From the NCBI RefSeq assembly GCF_026802175.1, contig NZ_CP113797.1, positions 1,465,026-1,529,025 of the forward strand: a DNA stretch of 64,000 nt, read 5' to 3'. The stretch comes from Thermocoleostomius sinensis A174. GTDB taxonomy: Bacteria > Cyanobacteriota > Cyanobacteriia > Elainellales > Elainellaceae. Both the position numbers and the translations under genes were made by a program. The notes under the pieces are model-generated. The model made no database searches, was not told where the DNA came from, and saw only the letters and a program-made list of their open reading frames with translations. Of the stretch, positions 29,509-38,968 are shown piece by piece (position 1 is the first letter of the stretch; every line of letters starts with the position of its first letter).

Positions 29509-29695
29509 GGTCTTCGCCTCTCGAATTCAACGTAGTGATGTGAGGCGCGTTCCTTCGGGGACTTCCCTACTTCCGTCCTTTCAATCTGCACTTCTTGGAT
29601 GATTGAAGGATGAACGATTTATCTTTCTGTATCTATTGTTACGGTTTTGACGGTTTTTGTCAACACCTAACGAAAAAATATCAGAAAATCTTGAC

Positions 29696-30050
29696 TTATA
29701 CAGCAATTGCCGCCATGACAACATCCTTGAGTTGCGATCGTTGTCGTAGAGATTCAATCACCTGTTCAGCGGCGATTGGAGTTCCGGTCAGCAGAATGGT
29801 CTGTCCATCCGTGGTCTGAGCAATCTTTCGGATTGAATTGAGGTGGCGGCAAGATTCAGATCGGCTAAGGTCGTGGCTTGCACCACTGCAATTGGGCGCA
29901 GACGCGAATCATCATAGCCATAAGCTTCGACCTGCACGACTTTCGAGAGACGGGGTCCCGTTGCAGTCCCTGTTTTTTGCGCTCGGTGACTTGGAATCGC
30001 AAAATTAATCGTCCATCTTCTATCGCCACTGGCTCCGATGATTGAAACAT
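29696..30050 (-). pseudogene. Frameshifted small conserved gene (two single-base shifts)
   Basis: Three minus-strand segments in different frames read as one coherent protein of about 118 aa: MFQSSEPVAIEDGRLILRFQ... from ATG 30050; then TGTATGPRLSKVVQVEAYGYDDSRLRPI...LAATSIQS; then RKIAQTTDGQTILLTGTPIAAEQVIESL...VVMAAIAV ending in TAA at 29696. The first change of frame falls in a run of six A (29973-29978), the second near 29830. Restoring one base at each site joins all parts. Either a decayed gene, sequencing errors, or (for the A-run) translational or transcriptional slippage. I do not know the family name. Confidence 0.7.
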
Positions 30051-30115
30051 CCATACAATACCTAGAAGTGTCCGATCGGGATGAGCTTATAGGTTCGTAT
30101 AAGCACGTACAAGCA

Positions 30116-30673
30116 TCAGAGTAGCAGGGGAAATTCTGCCTGAACGTGCCACTGTTGACCATTGTGAAGAAATAGTGTGAGTCGATCGCTTAGAAAGGTG
30201 AACTCAACCGCTTGGGCGGCTAGCTCTGCCCAAGCTTGCTTAAATGACTGCCGGGTTACGTTGCGAGAAGCGACCGTAAGATGAGGAGCAAAGGAACGCT
30301 GTTTCGAGACTGGGTCTACAATATCGAGTTGCTGTTTTAGGTGAGCCATCAAGGTAGACTGCAATTGCAATAGCTCTGGTGTTTTTACAACGTTGATAAA
30401 CAAAACGCGGGGCGCAAACACACCAAACCCGGATAACTGAATTGGAACGGGCGCTTGCGCCTGAGCTACGGTCTGAAGTTCACTGTGTAACCTTGAGATG
30501 GCGTCGATCGACCACAAAAAGGGGGGTTGCAGGGTAATGTGGGGTGGGGCTTTGGCGGTGCGCATACGATAGCGATCGGTGAGGTCTTGAATTACCTGAT
30601 TGGCATAATCCTGAATGGCAGGCGGTGGCAACAGTCCTACAAAAAAACGGGATGGGCGATCGGAGGAGGGCAT
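30116..30673 (-). CDS. 2H phosphoesterase, RNA 2',3'-cyclic phosphodiesterase-like (ThpR/LigT family)
   Basis: 185 aa from ATG 30673; a TTG lies three codons upstream. The two catalytic HxT/S motifs are present as PHITLQ (about 42-46) and PHLTVA (about 141-145), with RFFVGLLPPPAIQDYANQV at the start as in the family. Members hydrolyse 2',3'-cyclic phosphodiester or ligate RNA ends in vitro; the physiological substrate in bacteria is not settled. Upstream of the pseudogene in the same direction (66 nt between). Confidence 0.85.
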   Translation of the reverse strand: MPSSDRPSRFFVGLLPPPAIQDYANQVIQDLTDRYRMRTAKAPPHITLQPPFLWSIDAISRLHSELQTVAQAQAPVPIQLSGFGVFAPRVLFINVVKTPELLQLQSTLMAHLKQQLDIVDPVSKQRSFAPHLTVASRNVTRQSFKQAWAELAAQAVEFTFLSDRLTLFLHNGQQWHVQAEFPLLL

Positions 30674-30942
30674 TCTAGTCAACTCTAATTAATCGTGATT
30701 AATTGTACGGCTAGCATCTTCCTAATTGTGGGGAATGCTCAACCAACCGCGCCGATTTGCGTTGCAACTCTTTATTGCAACCGATTATTGCAACTGAGAT
30801 CTCAGTTGCCTCGATTTTCGGTACACTTTGGAAAAATTCTAAAGTTCAGAGAAAATTAAATCAATCCACCTTCAATCAACAGCCAGAGAGCAACAGCTAG
30901 GTTGTTCAGCTTTATTGTTTGTAGCGCTAACTCACCAATTCT

Positions 30943-31746
30943 ATGAAAAATGGACTGCCCTTTGTTCCCGCAGTGCTTGCCTTCGGTGTAATTACAACAG
31001 GTTTTGTTCTGCCTGCTAATGCAGAAAACCATGAGCATGTGCAGCAGTTGCTTCAAACTCGGCACTGTTCAAGTTGCGATTTGAGTCGAGTTGGGCTGGT
31101 TTACAGTAATTTAGCGGATGCGGATTTAAGCCAAGCTAATTTATCTCAGGCGAATCTCAGCCGCGCGAATCTCACTGGGGCAAACCTCAGCGGGGCTAAT
31201 TTGACCGGAGCAACGCTGGTTCATGTCAACCTCAGCGGTGCAGATTTAACCGGGGCCGATCTGCGAGGAGCCGATCTGCGAGGAGCCATTTTAACCGGAG
31301 CGAATGTTGCTGGTGCGAGGTTAGACGAGGTCAATTTGTTGGGAGCGGTAGGGCTACCCCGCGAAGTAGCTACTCCAGAGCAACTCTATCGATTAGGTTT
31401 AGCCGAGGTCGATCGCGGTCACTATCGCGGGGCGATCGATCAGTTCAACCAAGTGCTCCAGTTAGATCCATCTTTTGCACATGCTTACCTTGCCCGAGGC
31501 ATTGCTTGGTTTCAATTGGGCGAGCGATCGGCGGCTCTAGAAGATGCTCGACAGGCAGAACAACTTTATTTAGCACAAACCAACGAGGACGGCTATCGCA
31601 TTGCTAATCAACTGAGCCAAGGTATTGTAGCCATTCAAGAAGTCCATGAAAAACAGCAAGAGCAAATGCAAGGCAATGGCATTGGCACCAGCATTCTCAA
31701 CTTGCTAGGAGTGGCCGCTTCCCTATTTCTGCGGTTTGGGCTGTAG
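30943..31746 (+). CDS. Secreted pentapeptide-repeat and TPR protein
   Basis: 267 aa. Signal peptide 1-27 (VLAFGVITTGFVLPANA|EN). After a short HCSSCDLSRVGL segment come about 16 pentapeptides of the A(D/N)Lxx type (residues 51-132), forming a right-handed quadrilateral helix. A TPR pair follows (about 141-200, PEQLYRLGLAEVDRGHYRGAIDQFNQVLQLDPS...). A weakly hydrophobic C-terminus (STSILNLLGVAASLFLRFGL-like) may touch the membrane. Function unknown; the arrangement suits periplasmic protein-protein contacts. Confidence 0.85.
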   Translation: MKNGLPFVPAVLAFGVITTGFVLPANAENHEHVQQLLQTRHCSSCDLSRVGLVYSNLADADLSQANLSQANLSRANLTGANLSGANLTGATLVHVNLSGADLTGADLRGADLRGAILTGANVAGARLDEVNLLGAVGLPREVATPEQLYRLGLAEVDRGHYRGAIDQFNQVLQLDPSFAHAYLARGIAWFQLGERSAALEDARQAEQLYLAQTNEDGYRIANQLSQGIVAIQEVHEKQQEQMQGNGIGTSILNLLGVAASLFLRFGL

Positions 31747-31754
31747 AAGTTGTT

Positions 31755-33176
31755 CTACCGTTGTGGGGCTAGTTGTTGGTTGCTGGCGCTGGCAGGGATC
31801 GATCGCGGCGCTTTGTTGAGTTTCTCCCTGGGTTTCAGCGCCATTGTCGCAATGCCGCCTGCTGCGACAACGTAAATTGGATTGATTAGAGCGTTAAGAA
31901 TAGAGTCTGTCATGTAAAGCACAACCCCAACAGCTAGCACGGCCGTTGGAGCCACTTTCGGGTTAAACCAGAGCCGAGCCGGATACCGAGACCAAAATAA
32001 TGCCATCACGGGCAGCAGCATCCCTGTAAATAGGCTAATTAGTCCCACAGCGCCATTGTGACCAAATGCAATAATCCATAAGCTGTCTTGAATAGTTCGA
32101 CCGCCATAGTCGTCTGTGGCAACCAGCGCTCGGCCAAAGCCACCCCAACCAAACCAAGGGCGCATCCGTGCTCTGTCCACCAGTAATTCTTCATTGTCAA
32201 AACGAAACTCCAACGATTCAATTCGATCGGGCGGAAAGACTTGGGACAGGGTCTCAATCAATTGGTCAGCAATATAATTTTCAGTAGCAGCACTGATATA
32301 AAGGTAAACCCCCAGCGCACCAATGAGCAGGAATACGGGTAGGGCTGTACGAAACCGCTTGCCGATGAACATAATGCCTAACCCGGCAGCCAGCAATGCG
32401 TAAGCCCCTGTCGATCGCACCAAAATGAACGTAACGAACAAGGCCGCTACTGCCCATTTAACAGGAATATTCCAAACTTTCTTCACCGCTTTGGTTTGCC
32501 AGAGCCAGATACCAGCTAGTGTTGCCACCATCATAAAGGCTCCAACTGCCAAGCCGTGCTGCAAGAAAACCGTGGGTCTGAATCCACCAAGCCGGATTGA
32601 TTGACCAAAATCGGCAAAGGCGTGATCGCCATAGACAATTCGGTGTAACTGGGGGCTGAAGCGGTTTTCAAACAGACAGAGAGGAACATAAGACAGTCCT
32701 CCCATAAAAATCCCCATCGCTAACAGCCGAAACCCTTCCAAATTGTTGATGTAAATTCTCCCTAAGAAATAAGGAATACCCCATGTGACTACCTGTCCCA
32801 GCGTTGCCGAAAACCCGTCGTAGGCTCCCAAACCATTGGTCATAGATGAGGTAAAGGGACAAACCAGGCACCAGATTGCCATTGGAACATCAACCCAGCC
32901 AAACCGAAAGGTTGAGAACCTACCAGCGTCGTAGATAAACGTGGCTAGCAAAATTCCATAACAGGTTGCGGAAGCCTTGGTGTAATCTGGAATGCCAGGT
33001 AAATCTAGCTCGGCTTGGGGTAAATATAGCCACGCCACAATAAAGCTAATGACGACTGCTTTTCTGGCAGGAAAGCGCGAGAAAAGATAAAGCACCGCCG
33101 GAATCCACAAAAACATCACCAGCGGTGTGGTGATGGCGACGTTTGGAAAGTCATTGCCAGTGAATGTAAAACCCAT
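31755..33176 (-). CDS. Wzy/O-antigen-ligase-like polysaccharide polymerase, membrane protein
   Basis: 473 aa with about ten membrane helices and one large periplasmic loop (about 296-360, ATENYIADQLIETL...RARMRPWFGWGGFGRALVATDDYGGRTIQDSLW), in the style of Wzy and WaaL proteins. The WFGWGGFG motif and following DSLW are seen in such proteins. Conserved key Arg residues cannot be confirmed without alignment. Followed upstream by an oxygenase-like and a GT4 gene on the same strand, suggesting an extracellular polysaccharide locus. Confidence 0.7.
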   Translation of the reverse strand: MGFTFTGNDFPNVAITTPLVMFLWIPAVLYLFSRFPARKAVVISFIVAWLYLPQAELDLPGIPDYTKASATCYGILLATFIYDAGRFSTFRFGWVDVPMAIWCLVCPFTSSMTNGLGAYDGFSATLGQVVTWGIPYFLGRIYINNLEGFRLLAMGIFMGGLSYVPLCLFENRFSPQLHRIVYGDHAFADFGQSIRLGGFRPTVFLQHGLAVGAFMMVATLAGIWLWQTKAVKKVWNIPVKWAVAALFVTFILVRSTGAYALLAAGLGIMFIGKRFRTALPVFLLIGALGVYLYISAATENYIADQLIETLSQVFPPDRIESLEFRFDNEELLVDRARMRPWFGWGGFGRALVATDDYGGRTIQDSLWIIAFGHNGAVGLISLFTGMLLPVMALFWSRYPARLWFNPKVAPTAVLAVGVVLYMTDSILNALINPIYVVAAGGIATMALKPREKLNKAPRSIPASASNQQLAPQR

Positions 33177-33322
33177 ATCGATCTATATTGGTGTGCTGTC
33201 GGTACACTATCGATGCTGAATTTAGGAGGCTGAACCAGTTCGTTGACGTGCTAGAGTTCTACCTTAACCTGCGGAATACAGTTTGATCACGGGTTTGGGC
33301 ATACTTAGCGTCGTTCTAAGCC

Positions 33323-34273
33323 TCAGCCTTCAAAAGTTGAGTTTGTGCGAAACACCAATCCGTTATTCTTGAGGTTGCCTGCTCCTTCCGGGATAAGTCG
33401 AGGCAGCCGAGGTTGCGGAGGTCGATTGGCTGCTTGTATCGAGCGGGGTGGTGCAGCCCGATCGCTGGAAACGCTGTAGTACGAAAGCGCTAGCAGTTTA
33501 CGGCTTTCACCATCGGGGCAGTTGAGGGGTTCTGGATGACCGTGATATGAGAAATCCGTGGTGCTGAAAATGACACAGCGGTTGAAGATGGGCAAGATAC
33601 GCTTCTCGCAATGAGTCATGTCAGCATTCCATAATTCAAGATGTCCACCATACTCTTCTTTCCAATCTTTGTTCAGATAGATCAACAGGTTTATTTTGCG
33701 ATCGAGGGGCGGTTTGATGCGGTGTGGAGGCAACACTGACTGTGACACAAAAACGGGCTGCGGAACGAGACTAGAGGATTGCATGGAGGGTTGAACAACG
33801 CTGAGCAATCGGTCGGTTGAGGAAGGGCTGGCTCGATCGACTCCTGAAAGCTGAGTTGATGAATGACCAGATAGTTCATTAACTAGGTCTGGATCTGCCA
33901 TGATGCCGCTCGTATTTGTCAACTGTTCTAGAAAACTAATGAAAGTCGGTGAATTCAGTTCTAGGAGTAGTGTCTGCGTTGTTTGACCCATCTGAACGTT
34001 AGACTTGGGTGTACTGTCGGCAGCTAGCTTATGGATTGACCGCTCGAGCGGTTGCCCAGTCGGTTGCCAACTACAGGCAATCGCGTTGGGAAATTCATCT
34101 AGCACTCGATCGAGAACGTTTGCTGGCAGAAACTCGTCAATAACTAAGTGGGGAAATGGTTTGGCTTGATTGTAAAGGTTACGACTGGTTTCTAGCAGAT
34201 GATTGAGATACTTTGAATGTAAGTAGGGCCCTGAGTATAACGTCATTGGTTCCGCTGAAGACTCGGTTAGCAA
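33323..34273 (-). CDS. 2OG-Fe(II) oxygenase-like protein with altered metal site
   Basis: 316 aa. The C-terminal half is clearly of the prolyl-hydroxylase-like family: INLLIYLNKDWKEEYGGHLELWNADMTHC, FNRCVIFSTTDFSYHGHPEPL (distal His about 244) and ESRKLLALSYYS (2OG-binding Arg258). In relatives a GGGLH...HxDFN motif lies just before. Here residues about 131-191 are instead Ser/Pro/Gln-rich low-complexity sequence (NELSGHSSTQLSGVDRAS...), with no HxD. Catalysis is therefore doubtful. It sits 146 nt from the Wzy-like gene and 107 nt from the GT4 gene; a role in sugar or protein modification is inference. Confidence 0.75.
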   Translation of the reverse strand: MLTESSAEPMTLYSGPYLHSKYLNHLLETSRNLYNQAKPFPHLVIDEFLPANVLDRVLDEFPNAIACSWQPTGQPLERSIHKLAADSTPKSNVQMGQTTQTLLLELNSPTFISFLEQLTNTSGIMADPDLVNELSGHSSTQLSGVDRASPSSTDRLLSVVQPSMQSSSLVPQPVFVSQSVLPPHRIKPPLDRKINLLIYLNKDWKEEYGGHLELWNADMTHCEKRILPIFNRCVIFSTTDFSYHGHPEPLNCPDGESRKLLALSYYSVSSDRAAPPRSIQAANRPPQPRLPRLIPEGAGNLKNNGLVFRTNSTFEG

Positions 34274-34380
34274 CAGAAAGGGGGCGGAATTTGCTTCTTA
34301 CAACCATATCAAAGCCCTCTAAGTATCTAGAGGTTCTAACCTCTCGCTTCATAGAAACTTTGCTTGTGAGTCCGTACAAT

Positions 34381-35673
34381 CTAGGGAGCTTTTGAGTAGG
34401 CGTTGGTAACGGATAGATCCCGATAGGAGTGAGATGCTGTTACCGCTGGCTGGTTTTGATGTCGTTCGGAACTAGCCCGGAACAAGATTGCCAATTTGCC
34501 TGCTTCGATCGCCACGTTATGCTGTTGGGCCACGCGGGCTGCCCCTTGCCGTCCCAGGTGCTCTAGATGCTCTGGGGAAGCTTGTAATGCCTGCCGCATG
34601 GTGCTAACTAAGTCCTCGACGGAACTGGGAGGCGTTAGCCAACCACAAACCCCTGGTTTCACGAGTTCGGGAATGCCAGCGATCGTAGTACTGATTACCG
34701 GCCGCCCCAACGCCAACGCTTCCATAATGGCAACTGGCAACCCCTCTGCAAAACTAGGCAACACCATCACCCACGCATTCAGCAAATGCCGCCGCACTTC
34801 CACGTTACTGGCCCAGCCGGTAATCTCGATGTAGGGTTGTAGGTGATGAGCCGCAATCAGGGCTTCAATCTCAGGGCGAATCGTGCCGTCGCCCACTAAA
34901 ACTAGCCTAAACCGAAAACCTTCCTGAATTAATTGTTGGGCCGCTTGTACTAGCAGCAATTGTCCCTTATCTTCACACAGTCGCCCGATGCAAACAAATT
35001 GTGGTTCCGTTGGCATGGGTGTAAAGGGATGGTCTAAGTAGACTTGATCGACCCCACAGTGAACCACGTGAATTTTCGGCCACTGATCAAGCGAGCACCA
35101 GCGATAAAGCTGGCTTTTGCCAAATGAACTGATCGCTACAACAAAATCAGCGCGTTTAATTTTTTCGGGTAGTCCGATCGCCTGAACTTTATCAAATTCT
35201 TCCGGCCCATGCACCGTGAAACTATAGGGCGGCCCTCCCAGCGATCGACAGAGCAAAGCTACCGTTGTTGAGTTAGTGCCAAAGTGGGCATGAAGATGAG
35301 CCACGTCAGCTTGATTCAACCATTCCAGCAGCACACATGCCTCGGCTAGGTAGATGAGGTGGTACAAAATCCCTTGCTCTGAACGGCGCCCCAGCTTCCA
35401 GGCCAACCGGAAGCTTTGCCAAAACTGACTCGGACGGCTAATTGCTACCCGACAAAAGCTGAGCAGCACTCCAAATAACCCCACCCCCAGAATGAACCGA
35501 GTTTTGTCTAGCTCTTGGCGATCGGCTTCATCAACCAACTCAGTCGCGCAGGAGCGCACAGAAAATCGTAAAACCGGTATTCCATCAGCTTCCAGTGCCA
35601 AAATTTCTCGCCGAATGAAACTGTGGCTGACTTTCGGATATTGGTTAACGAGGTAGGCAACGGTGATAGACAT
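34381..35673 (-). CDS. Glycosyltransferase family 4
   Basis: 430 aa with a GT-B layout. N-terminal domain VAYLVNQYPKVSHSFIRREILALEADG, typical of exopolysaccharide and colanic-acid GT4 enzymes; middle VAHLHAHFG; C-terminal domain FVCIGRLCEDKGQ, GDGTIRPEIEAL and the E-x7-E motif E310-E318 (AEGLPVAIMEAL). It would add a sugar from a nucleotide-sugar donor to a lipid-linked acceptor at the inner membrane. It leads the run of same-strand genes with the oxygenase-like and Wzy-like proteins. Confidence 0.92.
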   Translation of the reverse strand: MSITVAYLVNQYPKVSHSFIRREILALEADGIPVLRFSVRSCATELVDEADRQELDKTRFILGVGLFGVLLSFCRVAISRPSQFWQSFRLAWKLGRRSEQGILYHLIYLAEACVLLEWLNQADVAHLHAHFGTNSTTVALLCRSLGGPPYSFTVHGPEEFDKVQAIGLPEKIKRADFVVAISSFGKSQLYRWCSLDQWPKIHVVHCGVDQVYLDHPFTPMPTEPQFVCIGRLCEDKGQLLLVQAAQQLIQEGFRFRLVLVGDGTIRPEIEALIAAHHLQPYIEITGWASNVEVRRHLLNAWVMVLPSFAEGLPVAIMEALALGRPVISTTIAGIPELVKPGVCGWLTPPSSVEDLVSTMRQALQASPEHLEHLGRQGAARVAQQHNVAIEAGKLAILFRASSERHQNQPAVTASHSYRDLSVTNAYSKAP

Positions 35674-35993
35674 GTCGCTTGCTGGGATAGCTGGGATAGG
35701 AAATGATCAAAAGTCTATAGTTACATGAAAAACTAACAGGTTACAGTCGAGCTATTTCTTATCTAGAAGCTTCACCCTTTCTTTTTAATCCTTGAGGCGA
35801 TTCTTGGGGGAATGCCATGCCGGATGAAGATTTGACAAAGCTAAGCGCCTCGATCGAGTCTCTTAACCGAGAGATTACCTAGATTTGCTCAACTAAAGTC
35901 ATCTGATGAACTGAGTCGATCTAGGTTGACTAGATCTTTCACCTTAGAAACGAGTACAACAGTTGGTTGAAACCTGATTAACACCTGAAGTCC
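35674..35993. other. Divergent promoter region
   Basis: 320 nt between the GT4 and metallophosphatase genes. No repeat, RNA gene or convincing regulatory motif. Confidence 0.4.
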
Positions 35994-37826
35994 TTGAGTC
36001 GAAGCTATAGTCGTCCTAAACATACCGCTAGGTTCAGTGCTGCCAATGGCCGTTGGATTATTGTTGCGATCGTTTTGTTGATTTTCCTAGTTTACGGTTT
36101 GCTGATTTCGCGCTCGTTAATCAATCCTGTGCAGATGACTCCTTTGCGTCTACTCACCGATCCATTTTTGCAACTGCCAACTGCCACTTCAGTGCGAGTG
36201 GTTTGGTTTACAGAGTTTGCAGGTCTGGAGCATACTGTTGCCTATGGAAATGACCTTGAGTACACGGTCACTGCCACCACAACTAAGCTCAGCCACGTTC
36301 GTGAAGATCAAGAATCATCGGTGGCTGGACAAACAGAGACAAATCCTATTTATTCACACCCCACTTACCGTGACATTTGGCGACACGAAGCCGAAGTAAC
36401 TGGATTGTCGGCCGGACTATGTTTGCCCTACCAGGTCATTAGTACCGAAGCTAACAATCAATCGGTGCGTAGCGATCGGTTTATGCTTTGCCCCACGCCG
36501 ATGGTTGGTCAACCGTTGAAGATTCTGTTAACCTCCGATCATCAACTAAAGCCTCTAACCGCCGCTAACTTACAAAAAGTAGTGGAAACGGTGGGGCAGG
36601 TTGATGCAGTGTTTCTCGCAGGCGACTTAGTAGATATTGCCGATCGGGCTTCGGAGTGGTTTGACAGCGATGAGGGCAATGCCTTTTTTCCGTGTTTACA
36701 AGGACGCGCCCACTATGATCTGAAGCGTGACGGAACCACGACTCGCTATCGAGGCGGTGCAATCATTCAGTCGGCTCCGTTATTTCCAGCACTGGGCAAC
36801 CATGAAGTTATGGGTCGATTTTCAATGGAACAGACCCTTGGGGCACAGTTCAACGATCCGATTCCACAGGCAGTTGCTCAGCAGCGCTATGCCGAAGTAG
36901 CGGCTCAGGTGAATCCACAAAATGATCCGGCTGTGCAGCAAGCTTGGCTTAAGGATCATTCCTTCAACACCGATACCTATGAGGAACTGTTTTCGCTACC
37001 TGCTGATAGTCCAGGCGGGAAGAAATACTACGCTGTCAGCTATGGCGATATTCGTCTCATCTCTCTATATGTGACGAATATTTGGCGGGTTCCTAGCCTA
37101 GATGCCGGAGCACGAGGGCGCTATCGCGAACGTGATGAAGATCTGATGAACCCCGATCGCTGGGGCTACGGACAGCACATCTTTGAGCCAATCTCTGTCG
37201 GAAGCCCCCAGTATGAGTGGCTGCAAGCGGAGTTAAATCGTCCAGAATTTCAGCAGGCGAAATACAAAATCGTCATGTTCCACCATCCGCCCCATAGCCT
37301 AGGGGACAACATCGTTCCAGCTTATACCGACCCAGTGCAGACGATCGACTATTTTCCGGATGGAACCATTAAAGCCGTGCGCTACGAATACCCAATGGAG
37401 GCAGACTATCTGATTCGAGATGTTGTGCCGTTACTAGAAGCCGCAGGGGTGCATCTGGTGCTGTATGGACATTCGCATCTATGGAACCGCTTTACGAGCG
37501 ACAGCGGAATGCACTTTCTAGAAACCTCAAATGTGGGCAATACCTACGGAGCCTATACCTTCAGTAACCAGAAACGTCGCCCAATTCCCATTAGTTACGA
37601 GCAAACTTACAAAGCCATGGGCGATCCCAATGGCTTAACCCCAATTATGCCATCTATCAGCCCCCTGATGGAGCAAACAGAGCCACAGCCCTATATCGCC
37701 AGCAACGATATCACAGTGTTCAGTATCCTAGAAACCGCAACGGGAACGGTGAGCAGTTATCGATTTGATACGCGCAACCCTGACTCGGCAGTTGTGAAGT
37801 TCGACGAATTTCAACTAGGGCGCTGA
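35994..37826 (+). CDS. Membrane-anchored metallophosphoesterase
   Basis: 610 aa from a TTG (codon start 35994), weakly preceded by GAAG. A signal anchor spans about 21-39. An N-terminal fibronectin-like, purple-acid-phosphatase-style domain is followed by a calcineurin-like fold with TSDHQL, AGDLVDIA, ALGNHEVMG, FHHPPHS and YGHSHLWNR. All five metal-site motifs are present, so it should bind two metal ions and cleave phosphoesters outside the cytoplasm. A large insert (about 260-345) separates GNHE and HH motifs. It is divergent from the polysaccharide genes. Confidence 0.85.
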   Translation: MSRSYSRPKHTARFSAANGRWIIVAIVLLIFLVYGLLISRSLINPVQMTPLRLLTDPFLQLPTATSVRVVWFTEFAGLEHTVAYGNDLEYTVTATTTKLSHVREDQESSVAGQTETNPIYSHPTYRDIWRHEAEVTGLSAGLCLPYQVISTEANNQSVRSDRFMLCPTPMVGQPLKILLTSDHQLKPLTAANLQKVVETVGQVDAVFLAGDLVDIADRASEWFDSDEGNAFFPCLQGRAHYDLKRDGTTTRYRGGAIIQSAPLFPALGNHEVMGRFSMEQTLGAQFNDPIPQAVAQQRYAEVAAQVNPQNDPAVQQAWLKDHSFNTDTYEELFSLPADSPGGKKYYAVSYGDIRLISLYVTNIWRVPSLDAGARGRYRERDEDLMNPDRWGYGQHIFEPISVGSPQYEWLQAELNRPEFQQAKYKIVMFHHPPHSLGDNIVPAYTDPVQTIDYFPDGTIKAVRYEYPMEADYLIRDVVPLLEAAGVHLVLYGHSHLWNRFTSDSGMHFLETSNVGNTYGAYTFSNQKRRPIPISYEQTYKAMGDPNGLTPIMPSISPLMEQTEPQPYIASNDITVFSILETATGTVSSYRFDTRNPDSAVVKFDEFQLGR

Positions 37827-37874
37827 TGGCTGTGGCCTGATCGAGAGATTTATCAGTCAATCAAGACTATGGCT

Positions 37875-38792
37875 TTAGCGGAGTAACGCCGTCCATGTAG
37901 CAGGTCCGACAACACCATCTGGCTCTAGATCGTAGCTGCGTTGTGCAGCCTGGACGGCCGCCTGCGTTTCTGTTCCAAATACACCATCGATCGGTCCTTG
38001 GTAGAACCCAAGCGACTTTAACCGCTCTTGCAGCCGTGCCACAGCCGGACCCCGCATTCCTACTCGCAACACAGGCAGATCAATCGACGCTTCTGGCGAT
38101 GCTTCCGGGGTGGATCGATCGGGTTGGCTAGAAGTAGCCGCTTGGGCCGGTGGAGCAGTTTCGCTGCTCCTAGGGGAAGCTGCCTCGACTCCGGTCGTTT
38201 CGGGAGCGGTTGCCAGTGGTGCAGGAGATGGGGCGGGCACGGGATCGGTCGCCGTAGTAGCGGGTGGGGCGGGTAGTAGACGTCCCCAAGTATTGGCTCC
38301 AACAATACCATCGGCCTGTAGCCCTACCGCTTGTTGAAATGCAGAAACAGCCGCCGCTGTGTTGGCTCGATACACGCCATCCACCTCGCCTGAGTAGTAA
38401 CCCAACAGCTTCAATAGGGCCTGTACCTCAGAAACCGACTCTCCTTGACTGCCCACTTGCAATACCGGTCGTGGATCAGGTTGGGATAGATTTGGCTGAA
38501 CAGGGCTAGGCTGAATGGGATTGGGTTGAGTCGGTGTTGGTTGAACTGGTTCCGGCTGAACTGGAGCGGGTTCAAGCTGTGGCAAGGTTTGCATCCCTTC
38601 ACCCTGAGCTTGGCTGTGGGCAGGTGCAATCGACAACGCCACGACGAACGCCATTAAACAGAGGAGTGTCTGCCTGAATTGACCAGGATGGGAACACAAC
38701 TGAGCGTAAAACAACGATCGAATAGATAATTCTCGATGAAGCACTCGATTAAGCATAAGCATGGTTTGGCAGCGAGTCGGCGTACCGTTCAT
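37875..38792 (-). CDS. Peptidoglycan-binding protein with two PG_binding_1 domains
   Basis: 305 aa. A hydrophobic segment at 44-60 (TLLCLMAFVVALSIAPAHSQA) acts as signal peptide; the start may lie at M11 or M13 instead. A Pro/Gln repeat (VQPEPVQPTPTQPNPIQPSP) leads to domain 1 (about 110-170: VLQVGSQGESVSEVQALLKLLGYY) and, after an Ala/Pro linker, domain 2 (about 245-303: VLRVGMRGPAVARLQERLKSLGFY). These domains bind cell wall. No hydrolase domain is attached. Likely anchors to the periplasmic peptidoglycan. Confidence 0.9.
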   Translation of the reverse strand: MNGTPTRCQTMLMLNRVLHRELSIRSLFYAQLCSHPGQFRQTLLCLMAFVVALSIAPAHSQAQGEGMQTLPQLEPAPVQPEPVQPTPTQPNPIQPSPVQPNLSQPDPRPVLQVGSQGESVSEVQALLKLLGYYSGEVDGVYRANTAAAVSAFQQAVGLQADGIVGANTWGRLLPAPPATTATDPVPAPSPAPLATAPETTGVEAASPRSSETAPPAQAATSSQPDRSTPEASPEASIDLPVLRVGMRGPAVARLQERLKSLGFYQGPIDGVFGTETQAAVQAAQRSYDLEPDGVVGPATWTALLR

Positions 38793-38968
38793 TGCCCTAA
38801 ATCGTTAGTGAACCTAAATCGCTAATATGAATGGAAAGAAGTAAAAGGAGTAAAAGAAGTAATCGGGTTCAGACCCCAACTTTATACCTCAAACTTTTGT
38901 TGATTGGAAATCGTTCATAATTTGTATTCCTTGGGTTAGACGGCACATTCACAGGATAGTTCCACCTC

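Noticed and set aside
29788-30162. 124-codon minus-strand frame as an independent gene
   Set aside because: Only its middle part is protein-like; it is the second segment of the frameshifted gene, so its first 50 codons and its last 12 are out-of-frame sequence.
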